From Epiperipatus broadwayi (taxonomy: Eukaryota; Onychophora; Udeonychophora; Euonychophora; Peripatidae): a DNA stretch of 64,000 bases. Shown here one piece after another: positions 41,730 through 53,517 of this stretch (position 1 is the stretch's first letter; each line of letters begins with the position of its first letter). Where the stretch lies: NCBI GenBank assembly GCA_028023455.1, contig JAQFVV010000275.1, positions 432,001 through 496,000 on the forward strand, written 5' to 3'. The notes beneath the pieces are model-generated. The model saw only the letters and a program-made list of their open reading frames with translations, ran no database searches and was not told the DNA's origin. The position numbers were made by a program, and so were the translations under genes.

Positions 41730-42519
41730 ATTAATTATATATGAGTAATTTTCCTGTTTGTATGATTAACCATCTTATGAATGACCTCTAAACATAGACA
41801 TAAGTTTAAGACACATACAAATGATACAATTTAACTAATCATTAAACACATTATAGAGAATGAGTCTCAGGATAGTAGTTACATTATTCTATATTGTTGT
41901 GCTTTGTAAATTTGTTTTATTTATTTTTAATTAATATGCTTAATATTTAACTTCTAGTTGTATTATAGTAAAGATACATATCCATACTTTATGATATTTA
42001 TGTTTATATCATTATAAATTTGGAACCCATATTTTGTTAATAAATATTTGTTGTTTTTCTGGTCTCTAGACTATCAAGCATCATTCATATTTTACTCACC
42101 AGGATATTTATTGTACATATTCACATATCTTTTATATATTCATTATATTTGTATGTGAGGACTTAAGAATATATTTACTAGTAGAAAAGCCATTAGGGAC
42201 CTATATAGAGGTCATATTATTGCCACACTGTTTATATTCATCCTTGAGAAGAATTAAAGCCAAATTTCTTCACTGAGTTTGAACTGCAAGATGTAATAGG
42301 TTCTGTAAGTTGGGGGGGGGGGGGCTCTGAATATATCATCTTAAATTGTATTTTGACCTAATTTTAAAATTTAGCTCAACTTTTGTATACAAGCTGTTAT
42401 TGGTCAGGTATAATGTAGACCTCCCATATTCTTGAGCAACAATATTCAATTTTCTTGCCATTTCATTTTGATATATTGAGTATCTGGTTGGAAATTGTGC
42501 CAGTCAATGGTCTGTTACA

Positions 42520-42857
42520 ATATATTTTATTATTATTTAAATTCAGAAAAATATAAATATTTGGTCAGAAGAGAAATATAATTGTTTCTTTCATTATAAT
42601 GAAATCAATCAATAAACTTCTAAATGTTTTAGACAAAAAGTGTTAGAATTGGGTTGATAGAGATAATAATAATATGCTAATAAATAAAATAAGGCATTAA
42701 AATTAAAGTATCTTGCATTGCGTGATGAAAAAAGGGGTGAATATTCTAGTTATTAAATAAATGTATTTTTTTAAAAAATTGTTAAAGAAAGTTAGTAGCT
42801 AATTTTTTTTTTTTTTTATAAATTATATGTATATGATTACCTAAACTAAAATAAAAA
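42520..42857 (+). repeat. Family E leader, right flank of element G
   Basis: Continuation of the E copy broken at 11,036. It contains the inverted counterpart of 10,285-10,480 and the conserved GTTAGTAGCTAATTTT...ATGATTACCT stretch (42,790-42,840) that precedes every E gag copy (compare 47,822-47,880 and the minus-strand 4,330-4,385). Confidence 0.65.
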
Positions 42858-44218
42858 TGGAGGCTCAGGAAAGTACAATAATACTCAAGATAGTGAGTTT
42901 AAAAACATGATCATGAGCATGTTCACAGAGTTGAATAAAAAAATTGAAAACACAAAATAAATAATTTAAAGAGAACAGAAAATAAGTTTAAATGATTGGA
43001 AGAACAAAACATGGAATTGAATAAAAAGTTTGAAAAACAAAATGATTTTGAAACACAAAATTAGGAATTTAAAGAGAATATAAAAAGAATATTTGAACAA
43101 AATACAGAAACTAAAGATAACATAGAAAACATGTTCACAGAAATGTAAAACCAAATTGAGAGTCAGACAAAAGAAAAAAACAGCAATTAACTGAGCAAAT
43201 AATAGATAGGTTGAAAATCGTTTTGCAGAGTTAGAAACTAAAATTGGTGAAGTAAGTTTTGAAGTTCAATTGAATAAAGGTGATCAGGATAAAAAATTTG
43301 AGAAATTGCATAGTATAGTTGAAGAAATAAAAATAGAGAATAGGCAAGGGTTGACACAAGCAAAAGTAGAAATCAACTACTTGACTCAAGCAATTGAAAA
43401 TATTCAAATAAAAGGTGAGAGTCAAATTAAAATGCAGAAAGAGATAATAAGTTAATGAAAATAGAGCTATGTATCAAAGAAAAGAAAATCTCATCTAAAC
43501 TAGACTTGGCTATAAAAAAATTTAAGTTAGTACACATGAAAATAGTCAATCAAATATTAGTAGGCATGTGTACACAGATGTTGATACACATGTATAATTC
43601 TAGTCTCAGTATTTTCAATTAATTTTTAAAAATTAAAAGTTTTTACAGGACATGCAGGTTAGACTACAACTGAATATATTGACAGTTTAGAAAGATATTT
43701 CTGTCTAAATAAATTTGACTGAAGAGGCCAAAATCACGATTGCTTGTAGCAATCTCCAAGTACATTTCAAGCATGGTGGGAGTTGTTGTTTGAAACAACT
43801 AAATTTTAACCAGTTTAAACAGGATCTTTTATATTCCTATGGCATGTGTATTGTCAGGAATAAATCAAATACCATATTTCCCAAAAGAAATGCAAACCTG
43901 GAGAGGCATTCACTCCATTTGTAGCCAAATTATAAGCCTTGACTAGTGCTTCTTTATCTGAAAGCTAGATTGTATGCATAATTAACATATAGTTTCCTTA
44001 ATCACATTGGACAGATGCTAATAGAAACTGATAGAAAAACTGTAGAACAGGTAACTAAATTACTCAATTTATTTGAGAACAGCAAATCTGCAAATGAGGT
44101 TGAGCAAGAATGTGAATTTAAACTCCAACACAGAGAGGTGTTCAAAAGGGGATCTGAAACCCAGATAAATTCCATTAGGTACAGAAACCATGAGCCAAAT
44201 GTCAACCTTTATGGATAA
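42858..44218 (+). pseudogene. Family E gag pseudogene, best plus-strand copy with a capsid-like block
   Basis: Starts ATGGAGGCTCAGGAAAG at 42,858. The first 600 bp encode a Lys/Glu/Asn/Gln-rich coiled coil with several stops; the open segment is 43,270-43,455 (KLHSIVEEIKIENRQGLTQAK...LTQAIENIQIK). From about 43,660 comes a capsid-like stretch reading YIDSLERYFCLNKFD then, in another frame, WWELLFETT, which fits a Ty3-type Gag capsid (E/D..ERYF, then L..a..WW). 44,015-44,218 continues with a TVEQVTKLLNLFE helix. Multiple stops and frameshifts; inactive. Confidence 0.65.
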
Positions 44219-45090
44219 CTATGCTAGAAAGAATAAGATCAAAATGTAGTGTCACTAATCCCAATAGTACAAGAATTATTTGTCAGACCAGAAGTGAAAC
44301 TGATGTTAATAATGTGAAATATTTCTCTCAGTCTAATTATAAACCATGATCTGCTAACAGAAAAACAAATCATACCACTGATACAACTATTAAAAGTGTA
44401 TAATAATAAAGCAAAAATTGAGGAAAGAAAAAAAGCTATTTTGTATAGCTAGGGAATGAGTTTGTTGAAGTTTAATCCCTCTATGAATAAGAATCGTCTC
44501 TTAGTTAATTACTCTGGATTTGTTAATGGGTACATGGGATAGGAAAATGAAAAAATAATTTATATAGTATACATTGAAAAAGTAGATTTTATGAGCATAG
44601 AAAAAAATGATGTTTTTTACAAAAATGAATTGTACTGTTCAAATGCTAAAACAGCAGTTAAGAAAAAGTCATGGTTTATGAACTAGATGTAATAATGATG
44701 TTCCTTTTAATATTGAAAGGTTGTTAAACAAAAAAAATTGAAATATTCCTTTGATATTCTAAATGCTTGATAGAAGATACAGAATTCTTGTGTCATATTT
44801 AAATGAGGCTAATATTCAAGTTTCATGCTCTATGTTTCACTAATGTCAATAAATGAATAGTTAAAAAACATCAGAACTCAGAACATAAAAGATATCACCC
44901 CATTCTTTGCACTGTTGATTAAGCATGTATAGAAAAATACTTTATAGTTAGAAAACAAAATTAATTTTATGAGTTTATTAATGATTGATCATGTTCCTTT
45001 CTGCCTTGGTGTTGAATGGAGACTGTTTCATTGTTTTGAGGTAGTCATGTTTATTTAATACTTTAGAGTTCATATCTCAGTATTGTTCCT
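44219..45090. other. Decayed downstream part of family E, nothing identified
   Basis: Stops in all frames. This is where protease/pol would be expected, but I see no retropepsin, RT or integrase motif. From about 44,760 the sequence is an inverted copy of 8,620-8,830. Confidence 0.45.
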
Positions 45091-45099
45091 AACCATATT

Positions 45100-45280
45100 T
45101 TTATATTTATCAGCCTCTAGGTCTCCAAAATGAGATAGGCAATATTTTTCAGCATTTAAGTCTCCAAAGTGAGCTAGGCATAGTCATATATTTGTCAGCC
45201 TCAAGTCTCAATAATGAGCCAGGCATATTTTGATATATGTCAATCTCTAAGTCTTATAACGGAGCAAGGCTTTATTTAAA
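45100..45280. repeat. Short tandem array, about 50-bp unit (family E)
   Basis: Three to four units of (TTTAT)CAGCCTCTAAGTCTCCAAA-TGAG-TAGGCATA type. It corresponds to 10,784-10,905 directly and 8,290-8,520 inverted. Confidence 0.7.
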
Positions 45281-46110
45281 TGCATTGTTTATTATATGAT
45301 TTGGTTGATATTATATTTGTGCTCAAGATAATCCTCTTGATATTCATATTGTATGATACACTCACTCTTAATGGGAGATTTCTTTGTTCATCTCAATATT
45401 TTAGGCAGATGATCCCAGTCCAATAAATAATTGAATTAATGAAACAATTTTTTATATATGAATACCAATGTACATGACTTTATTTGTTATATTCATATAT
45501 AAGTACATTTCCTCAGAAGTACAGCTAAGCATGACATTATTGTAAAATGTAAAGAAATTGTCTTATTATGTAGAAATAAAATAAAGTGATATTTTTATGG
45601 CTAAATTCGTTGTATTTTTTTTCCTAAATGGAGGAGGGATAATATAACTCTTACATCTGAGTTTAGAGGTGTTGCTTTAATATGAATATTTTTTGTGATT
45701 ATGTATAACAAAATATCATAAGTCATATATAAAGAATAAATTTTAGTGTAATATTAAAATGTTAAAAAAATAAGTGTAAAGATCAAATGTATTATTGCTT
45801 TATTTATTTTAAAAATAATATTCTGATTTAAAATAAAAGAAACATTGCTATAGAAAACAGTCACAAATGACTAGGGGGGAAATAAAAATAAAAACATTGT
45901 TATGGAAAACAATAGAAGCTTTCTAAAGTCATCTGCTTTTCCAAAAAACTGTGGGAAAAAATGTAACACCTTTCATATACAAGTGTTGTATTAGATAGAA
46001 AGTCAATAAAATTTTGTAAAGATTTTTTTAATTTTATGCGTTATGAAGTAGAAAACTCTCCAGGATGCTTTTGCAGATCTCTCCAATACTGTATTTAAGT
46101 ATGGAACTGT

Positions 46111-46213
46111 CATCAAACATTGGTGGTTGAGAGGTCAGTGATGGCTGCTTTACAAGCATTTGTTCCGGGTTAGCAGGTTCGCTTCCTGGCTGTTGCTATG
46201 ACACATGAAAAAA
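46111..46213 (+). mobile_element. tRNA-like SINE with a 14-bp target duplication
   Basis: 103 bp flanked by the perfect direct repeat AAGTATGGAACTGT (46,097-46,110 and 46,214-46,227). It ends in a short A-run (46,208-46,215). The body has a box-B-like GCAGGTTCGCTTCCTGGC at 46,174-46,191 and a box-A-like TGGTTGAGAGGTCAG at 46,124-46,138, about 50 bp apart, consistent with a tRNA-derived RNA polymerase III promoter. The long target duplication and A-tail indicate LINE-mediated insertion. The RTE partner here has a TGA tail, so another LINE may have supplied the machinery. Confidence 0.75.
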
Positions 46214-46748
46214 AAGTATGGAACTGTATACAAAAATATACCTTAAAAATGAATCCTGATTCTGCTGATCTATTTATTCATCACTAATGAATGCTGACAG
46301 TTACTTGCTGTAAATAGAAAACTAGTCATCTAAAGTAATCAATCCACAGAAATGTACTTCTATAAATTAATCTTTGGATCTGCCTATTTTGGATGCTCAG
46401 AAGAAAATTGCAATGAAAACTTTCATAAGAAAACTGCCTCAGAATGAACCAAAAGAAGCTAAAATATTAATTGCTAGCAGACATTAAAATTTAATGATTA
46501 TTGGTCATGTTCCTACGTTTATGGATACAAAATATATATGTGAGCTTGGAAAGATGTTAAAGTAAATCAACTGAGCTTTCTATAGCTATCCTCAAAGAGA
46601 TTGCAAGTTACAAAGATTTTTTACCTCTTATGCATGAGTGACATATAATTTTCTTAATTGTAAATATGTACATACATTTTATTATCATTTTTTGATTAAA
46701 GTTATTGTTGTTGTTAATAATTTTATTGTTTGTCAAAATACATTTTTA

Positions 46749-46750
<2 letters not shown>

Positions 46751-46829
<79 letters not shown>
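46751..46829. repeat. Compound (CAT)n(ATT)n microsatellite
   Basis: About 11 CAT units pass directly into about 15 ATT units. It is flanked by two near-identical copies of the sequence containing TTGATTAAAGTTATTGTTG (46,692-46,735 and 46,831-46,874). The His- and Ile/Tyr-rich open frames here are artefacts. Confidence 0.95.
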
Positions 46830-47160
46830 TTTTGATTAAAGTTATTGTTATTAATAATAATTTTATTGTTTGTTATTTTTCATCTGAACCTAGCCGATTA
46901 ATTATTTGGTTAATATAATAAATTATTAGATGGAGGGCATAACAGTCAGGAAATATAATTGGATATGTATGGAAACTTGTTTTTATGCATATGTGACTAG
47001 TACTAACTTATCAATTAAAAATAAATTGTATTCAGTCACTTTACCATGTATAGGTCACCTGTTAGTTGTCTTTAAATTCATCTAGATGAAAATTAGTTTG
47101 CTGAATACTGTATTTTTTATTATTTTATTTGTTAACTGAATTCATTACCAATTGTTAATA

Positions 47161-47820
47161 GGGTGGTTACCATTACATGCTTTATTTTTGTTAATAACAA
47201 AATGAATGATTTTATTTTTCATCCAACCAAATATTTATATTCCATATTTCAATGACAAATGTACAATTTTCCAAATTTTAATAATAATAAAAAATATTTT
47301 TTAAAACTAAACTGAATTCAATCCCTCTTTATTTGTAAATTACAGTAAAATTAATTAAATTACATTAAATGTAATTTAATATTTAAATTAATTTTATATT
47401 AATTTAAATTAAATTAAAATCATCATTATTATATTGTTCTTTGATTAAAGTTATTGTTGTTGTTAATAATTTTATTGTTTGTCATGTTTTTTTGAATTTC
47501 TATAGTAAAGTGAGTAGCAGATTTTGTTTATATAAATTATATACATTTCACATTAATTAATTTAAATTAAAATTAAAATTATCAATATTATTATGGTTCT
47601 TGTATTAAAATTTTTGTTGTTGTTAATAATATTATTGTTTGTCTTGTTTATTTGCCTTTTCCAGAAAATGGATAATATAAACATATATACATACAATTAC
47701 ATTGACAATCTACAAGGTTATGGTTATGGAGTAATGGAACTCTGAAAGTGCTCAGTCTAAATAAATTATGTGGAATAGTTTCACCTTCAATGTATTAGCA
47801 TATTATTAATTAATTTTTAT
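47161..47820. repeat. Family E noncoding, with a repeated short motif
   Basis: It contains the uninterrupted 47,270-47,325 stretch that serves as the empty site for element G. The motif TTTAAATTAAA/AATTTAATTTA recurs around 47,345-47,420 and 47,555-47,575. The phrase TTAAAGTTATTGTTGTTGTTAATAA recurs at 47,443 and 47,605, the same phrase that flanks the microsatellite at 46,751. Confidence 0.55.
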
Positions 47821-48519
47821 AGTAAAGTGAGTAGCTAATTTTGTTTATATAATTTATATAGATGATTATCTGAGCTAAAGCAAAAACAGAGGCTCAGGAA
47901 AGTAAAACCGAGACTCATGATAGTGAATTTAAAAGCATTATTGTGAGCATTATCACATAATTGAATAGAAAATTTGAAAAACAAAGTGAAGATTTTAAAA
48001 CACAAAATAAAGAAATTAAAGAGAATTTGAAAAATATGTTTAAGTAATATGGAATAAGAAAATGAAGGATTTAAAAGCCAAATTGAGAGTCACACAAAAT
48101 AAAACAAAAAACAGATAGAGCAATTAACTTAGCAAATAATAGGTAGGATGAAAAATCATTTATTAGAAAACAAAATTGGTGAAGTAAATCTCAAAGTTCA
48201 ATTGAATAAAGGTGATTGTGATAAGAAATTTGAACAATTGCATGGAATAGTTGAAGAGATAAAAATAGAGAATAGGCATGACTTGACACAAGCAAAGATA
48301 GAAATCATCTATTTGACTCAAGCAATTGAAAATATTCAAATAAAAGATGAGAGTCAAATTACAATGCAGCAAGAGATAATGGAGAGATTAGTGAAAATAG
48401 AGATAGATATATCTAAGTTAGATGAAGCAGGTAAAGCTAGTGACAAATGCCTGATGGTGTTAGGAAGTGTTCAATATATTGATAATTTAAATTTTTTACA
48501 AAAAATCTTGGGAATGTGA
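47820..48519 (+). pseudogene. Family E gag, third copy; last 124 codons still open
   Basis: The first part (to about 48,147) is broken by stops. The segment 48,148-48,519 is open from an ATG and is a coiled coil (KVQLNKGDCDKKFEQL, HDLTQAKIEIIYLTQAIENI, MERLVKIEIDISKLDEAG) ending KASDKCLMVLGSVQ, which matches the minus-strand copy at 9,827-10,072 and the 43,270 copy. It probably represents the N-terminal half of Gag. Directly downstream the sequence changes to the noncoding block at 48,533, so the capsid part is missing in this copy. Confidence 0.6.
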
Positions 48520-48532
48520 TACTTTCATTATA

Positions 48533-49440
48533 ACTGAATCCAGTTGACAATAAAATAAAAATATATAAATATTTGGGGAATTTAAGATAGTTAATGGGTG
48601 ATAATGTACATGATGGAGTAATGGACTAGTCACAAGCAATGATCAAATTGAATATCAAATACAAATTTAATTATGTTTCCTGATCATTATTTCCCACCCC
48701 CCCATCTAATAATTTATTACATTAACCAAATAAATAATCAGCTTGGTTTAGATGAAAAATGACAAACAATAAAATTATTAGCAATGACAATAACTTTATG
48801 ATAATAATGTTAAAAAATGTATTTACACATTTATAATTAAGAAAATTATATGGCAATCAGACATGAAAGAAAAAATCTTTGTAACTTACAATCTCTTTGA
48901 GGATAGCTATTAAAAGTTTAATTGATTTACTTTAACATCTTCTGTGAGCTCACATATATATTTTGTATTCATAAATGTGGAAACATGATTGTTAATTATT
49001 AAATTTTAATGTCTGCTGACAATTAATATTTTAGCTTTTTCTGGTTCATTCTGAGGCATTTTTCCTAAGAGAGTTTCCATTGCAATTTTCTTCTGAGCAT
49101 TTAAAAAGGCAGATTCAAAGATTAATTTATAGAAGTATATTTCTATGGGATAATCACTTTAGATGATTAGTTTTCCTTTTATAGCAGGTAATTGTCAAAT
49201 ATTTCTCCAGCATTCAATAGTGATGAGTAGCTCAACAGAATCAAGGTTAATTTTTAAGGCATATTTTATCTACAGCTCTATAGTCAAGTGCAATCCTGAA
49301 AAGATCAGGGAGAACATTCTGGAGGATTCTCTACTTTATAAAATGCATAAGCTTAAAAATCTTTACAAAATTTTATTGACTTCTGTCTAGTCAAGTCAAG
49401 TCAATGAAGTCAATTTAATTAAGCATTGGTAAAGTTTTTT
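48533..49440. repeat. Noncoding E block, tandem copy 1
   Basis: Runs from GACAATAAAATAAAAATAT to about AGCATTGGTAAAG. The next 1.25 kb (49,441-50,700) repeats the same order of landmarks, so the block is tandemly duplicated. A short open frame (49,163-49,390) is not supported as a gene. GTCAAGTCAAGTCAATGAAGTCAA at about 49,390 is a small local repeat. Confidence 0.65.
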
Positions 49441-50700
49441 TTTAACAATTGGTAATGAATTCAGTTAACAATGAAATAAAAAAAATTCAACATTCAGCAA
49501 ATTAAATTTTCATTTAGGGAAATTTAAAAATAAGTAATGGGTGACCATGTACATGGTCGAGTAATGACATCCAAACTATTTTTAATTGATAAGTGGATAC
49601 TAGTCACAAGCAACAATCAAATTGAATATGCACGAGAACAAGTTTCCAAATTGAATATGCATGAAAACAAGTTTCCAAATTGAATATGCATGAAAACAAG
49701 TTTCCATACACAATCAATTATACTTCTGGATCATTGCCACCTTCCTCCTAATAATTTATTACATTAAGCAAATAAATAATTAGCTTGATTCAGATGAAAA
49801 ATGACAATAAAATTATTAACAACAACTTTAATCAAAGAATGATAATAGTAATGACAATAAAAATGTATTTACATATTTACAATTAACAAAATTGTATTGT
49901 GATCACATATAAGAGGGAAAAAAATCTTTGTAACTTACAATCAGTTTGAGGGTAGCCATAAAAAGTTTAGTTGATTTATTTAAACATCTTTTTGAGATCA
50001 TGTATATATTTTGTATCCATAAATGTGGAAATATAATTATTAGTCATTAAATGTTAAATATCTGTTGGCAATATAATATTTTAGTTTCTTTTGGTTCATT
50101 TTGAGGCAGTTTTTTTTATGAGAGTTTCCAATGTAATTTTCTTCTGAGCATTCAAAATAGGTAGATTTTCAGATTAATTGTAGTTATATATTTTTATGGT
50201 GTAATTATTTTAGATGACTGTAGATTTGCAGAATAATTGTAGAAATACATTTCTATGTGATAATCACTTTAGATGCTAGTTTTCCTTTTATAGCAAGTAA
50301 CTTTCAAATATTTCTTCAGCATTCAATACTGATGAATATATCAGCAGAATCAAGGTTAATTTTTAAGGCATATTTTTTCTTACATCTCTATATTCAGCTA
50401 CAATACTGGAAAGATTAGGAAAAGCATTGTAGAGGATTCTCTACTTCATCAAATGCATGATATAGACTTTAAAATCTTTACAAAATTTTATTGACTCCTA
50501 TTTAGTACAAGACACATCAGTGAAGCCTGTTACAATTCTTCCCATGGTTTCTTGGAAAGGAGATGAGTTTTGAAAATTTCTGCTGGTTCTTATAGCAACA
50601 TTTTTATTTTTTCTGCAGTCCTTTGTAACTGGTTTTTATAGCAATGTTGCTTTTATTTAAAATGTAATATTATTTTTAAAATAATATAATAATACCATAT
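49441..50700. repeat. Noncoding E block, tandem copy 2
   Basis: Same block as 6,260-7,810 and 48,533-49,440, in the same orientation. Inside, a 29-bp unit (AAATTGAATATGCACGAGAA and nine more bases) is present three times in tandem at 49,619-49,705. Around 50,160-50,290 a fragment with AGATGACT..AGAATAATTGTAG is duplicated. Confidence 0.65.
49619..49705. repeat. 29-bp tandem repeat, three units
   Basis: Units 49,619-49,647, 49,648-49,676 and 49,677-49,705. Units 2 and 3 are identical and unit 1 differs at two bases. Other copies of this block (6,850-6,890) have one unit. Confidence 0.92.
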
Positions 50701-53517
50701 TTTATTGGATTCCAACCTGGTTAGCTGGTTCCACAACACAAACTGCATGACAACGCATGTAATACTACTCTAGCAAAAATTCTCTTTAGGCCCAGGGGTC
50801 AGGGAGATACAAAAGACTCTATATTCTAGCTCATTATAGTGGTTAGCTAATTCTTTCAGCAATAATATTTATAACATGTCTATTTTAACTTTAATACTAT
50901 ACTTATCGAAGTGATATATTGTGAGAACTATGGGTTGAAATGAATAGACATTAGGATGTCAAACGTATAATAAAACATTCAAATTTAATTATATAAATAC
51001 AAAAACATGATTACAGAACCTGGAGTCAGCATTTATTATTTCCAAGACCATTTATTATTTACAATTTGCTTTGAATCATAGTTTACAGTTTGCTTACTAT
51101 CTGACCATCTGGGTATTAGTGAGTACAAACTTTATTTATATATATCATGCCTATGAGATTATTGATGTCATGGACATACCTAGCTTACTTGCAATAAGTG
51201 AGAAATACATTCAATTTATGTAATATAAATAATTACTCTAGGGCAGTCTTATTTAAGAGCGATTAATGCAAAACAGTGGGAAGATGGAGTCATAAATGTA
51301 ATAAAATAATATATAGATATAGAGGGATATGTGGTACTCATAGAGATGCAATATGGTAAACTTGAGGTGCAGTACTTTGAAACTGCAGAGCCAATGGAGA
51401 ATATATGAAAAGAATAAAGGTCTGGCTTCATGCTGAATGACCCTTTGAGAATGGTCACATTAGTGTAATTGGGTGTAAGAGACCATGCCTCTATTACTTC
51501 CTGACCACATGACAGGATTGAATGCCCATGGAAACACTTCAATATGTCTGCTTACTGGGAAATGAGAGGATACCAGTAATCACTCTGTATCCATTTAAGT
51601 TCCAAGGCTTGAAGAGAAACAATCACATCTCTAAATGGTAACACGTATCTATAACATAAATATATAACAAAAACTTAAACTTTTAAAATACCCTTTAAAT
51701 TTGATGACTCATCTTCCAATATCTACATTTAATAATTTAAACTTTCATTTATACCTTCAAATAACATTATTAGCTGGTTTAATAGAATAAATAAATCTAA
51801 TTTAAAAAAATATAAAGGGATATTTAAATCATATTATAATTTATTACAATTGCTAAATAATATGTCCACCATTCAACTATTCATGGTACACTCGCATTTA
51901 TAATCAATGAAGCAAAAAAAAAAAAAACCAAATGTGTATTTATTCATACATAAATAAGTTATTATTTATACAACTGATATCATTAAATAAAGGAATATTT
52001 TAATATAATATATAAATAACTTATTATGATATAAAACTGAAAACATGAAATGTATGGGAACACTTGGATCAATATAATACACATTAGTTATTAAAGTAAA
52101 TTATTGCATATAACAAGATTTGGATAATTTCTGAGCTGGCAGTTTATCAAGTGTAAGGAGAGGGAGTGTAATAATTCTATTCTAATACTCCACACATTAT
52201 GGCAGCCACTCTCAGTTTCAGTAAATTATTTGGAATAGGGTGAACCTGGTCAGAAATTATCTAGGCATAGCATTATATAAATAAAAGAAACAAATGAAAT
52301 AAAAAACAAGTACCCAAGATGGCAGATAGAAGATCAGGTAAGTTATTTAGTATGAAAGAAAAAATTTACAGAGTTTAATACATTAATAAAAAAATAATAA
52401 GGTCATTTAACATATAGCAGCTATAACATTTTAAAAGATTTAGAGTACTGTAGAGTTCTTGGATATGGATTACCTGTTTACTTAAGATGATTGTGCATAT
52501 TTGACAATCAGTCATTGATTGTCCATTTATATTGTAGCAGCAGTTTTTCCTTCTCCAATATTGAGATTTTGCAGTTACAGTTTAGATTGGAGCACTTCCA
52601 ACATGTAGTGCAGTGTATAGATTAGCATTAGTTCATCACCAGTTCATCTTTGAAGGACAGGTTCAGCAACTTGGACACATATTAGACCAGTCTTCCAGAT
52701 GAGAACAGTTCACATGCCTCTACTCAGTCATTGCAAAATCAAACACAATTACAAAAATGTCACTAGCAGTGATGAGGTTAAATGCTCAAAATTTAAAGTG
52801 TTTTTTTTTTCATATATCCAATTCTGTCCTTATATATTAGTTTTTCTTTTTATTCTATAATTTTGCAGATCCTTCGCACATGACATAGAGTATAAATGTT
52901 TTTCTCTCTAGTCCGTGCTTGCAATTGATCTGCAATACCCTCAGGTGAATTAATCCATTAGCAAAGAATTTTACATTTTAAATTAAAATCGGACACTGTG
53001 TTTCTATTTTATTTAAATTTGTTTTGTACTTTATTTTCATACATTTCTGATGACCTGATTACAGACTATAGTATAGCTTTTACATTTAAAGCTAATTAAA
53101 ACTTTTAGGGAAAATTTGAAGTAATCTATTATGTCTCCCCACTACTATGATTTTGAAAATATTGAAAAGAAAAAAATAAGGATTTATATTTTATAAATTT
53201 ATAAATTTAAGCAGATTTTTAAGACTCATTATTTTAAAACATTTTATATAAAATTGACAAAATAAATAAATGCTATAAGCTTTTTAAGATAAATTCAAAA
53301 ATTATTTAATAAATACATTATTTAATTTATTGTTTAAATTCAATATTGGAGTGTGTGCGTACGCTTATATACATATACATAATGTTGTTATATGCACATG
53401 ATCCAACATATGAGATTTAAATTTAGATAGGATGTAGGTGGTGGGTGAAAGACAATAAAACAGGTGGAACTAAGCTGAAACTAAGATTTGAACTCGAATC
53501 TTACTGTTTTAATATAT
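50701..53517. other. 2.8 kb without a recognised feature
   Basis: A+T-rich and stop-rich in all frames. The 97-codon minus-strand frame at 51,542-51,249 has no motif I recognise and no supporting context. No inverted or direct repeats of note beyond short A/T tracts, and no match to other parts of this window. Confidence 0.5.

Larger units (their letters stand above)
40881..42519 (+). repeat. 3' LTR of element G, right part
   Basis: Matches 11,870-12,583, 17,941-18,533 and 20,159-20,542 in series, without the two inserts of the 5' LTR. It ends GGTCTGTTACA, followed by the family E flank. A G-run (about 13 G) is at 42,310. Confidence 0.86.
45600..47160. repeat. Long noncoding block of family E, inverted orientation
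   Basis: Reverse complement of 6,300-7,950 and of 48,533-50,690. Landmarks are the inverted atttaaaataa/tattatttttaaaat stretch near 45,810 and the ACTAGT...CAATTTATTTTTAAT counterpart near 47,000. It is interrupted by a SINE (46,111-46,213) and an ATC/ATT microsatellite (46,751-46,829). Confidence 0.65.

Noticed and set aside
51249-51542. 97-codon minus-strand ORF
   Set aside because: No motif, repeat copy or regulatory context was found, and random open frames of this length are expected in 64 kb.
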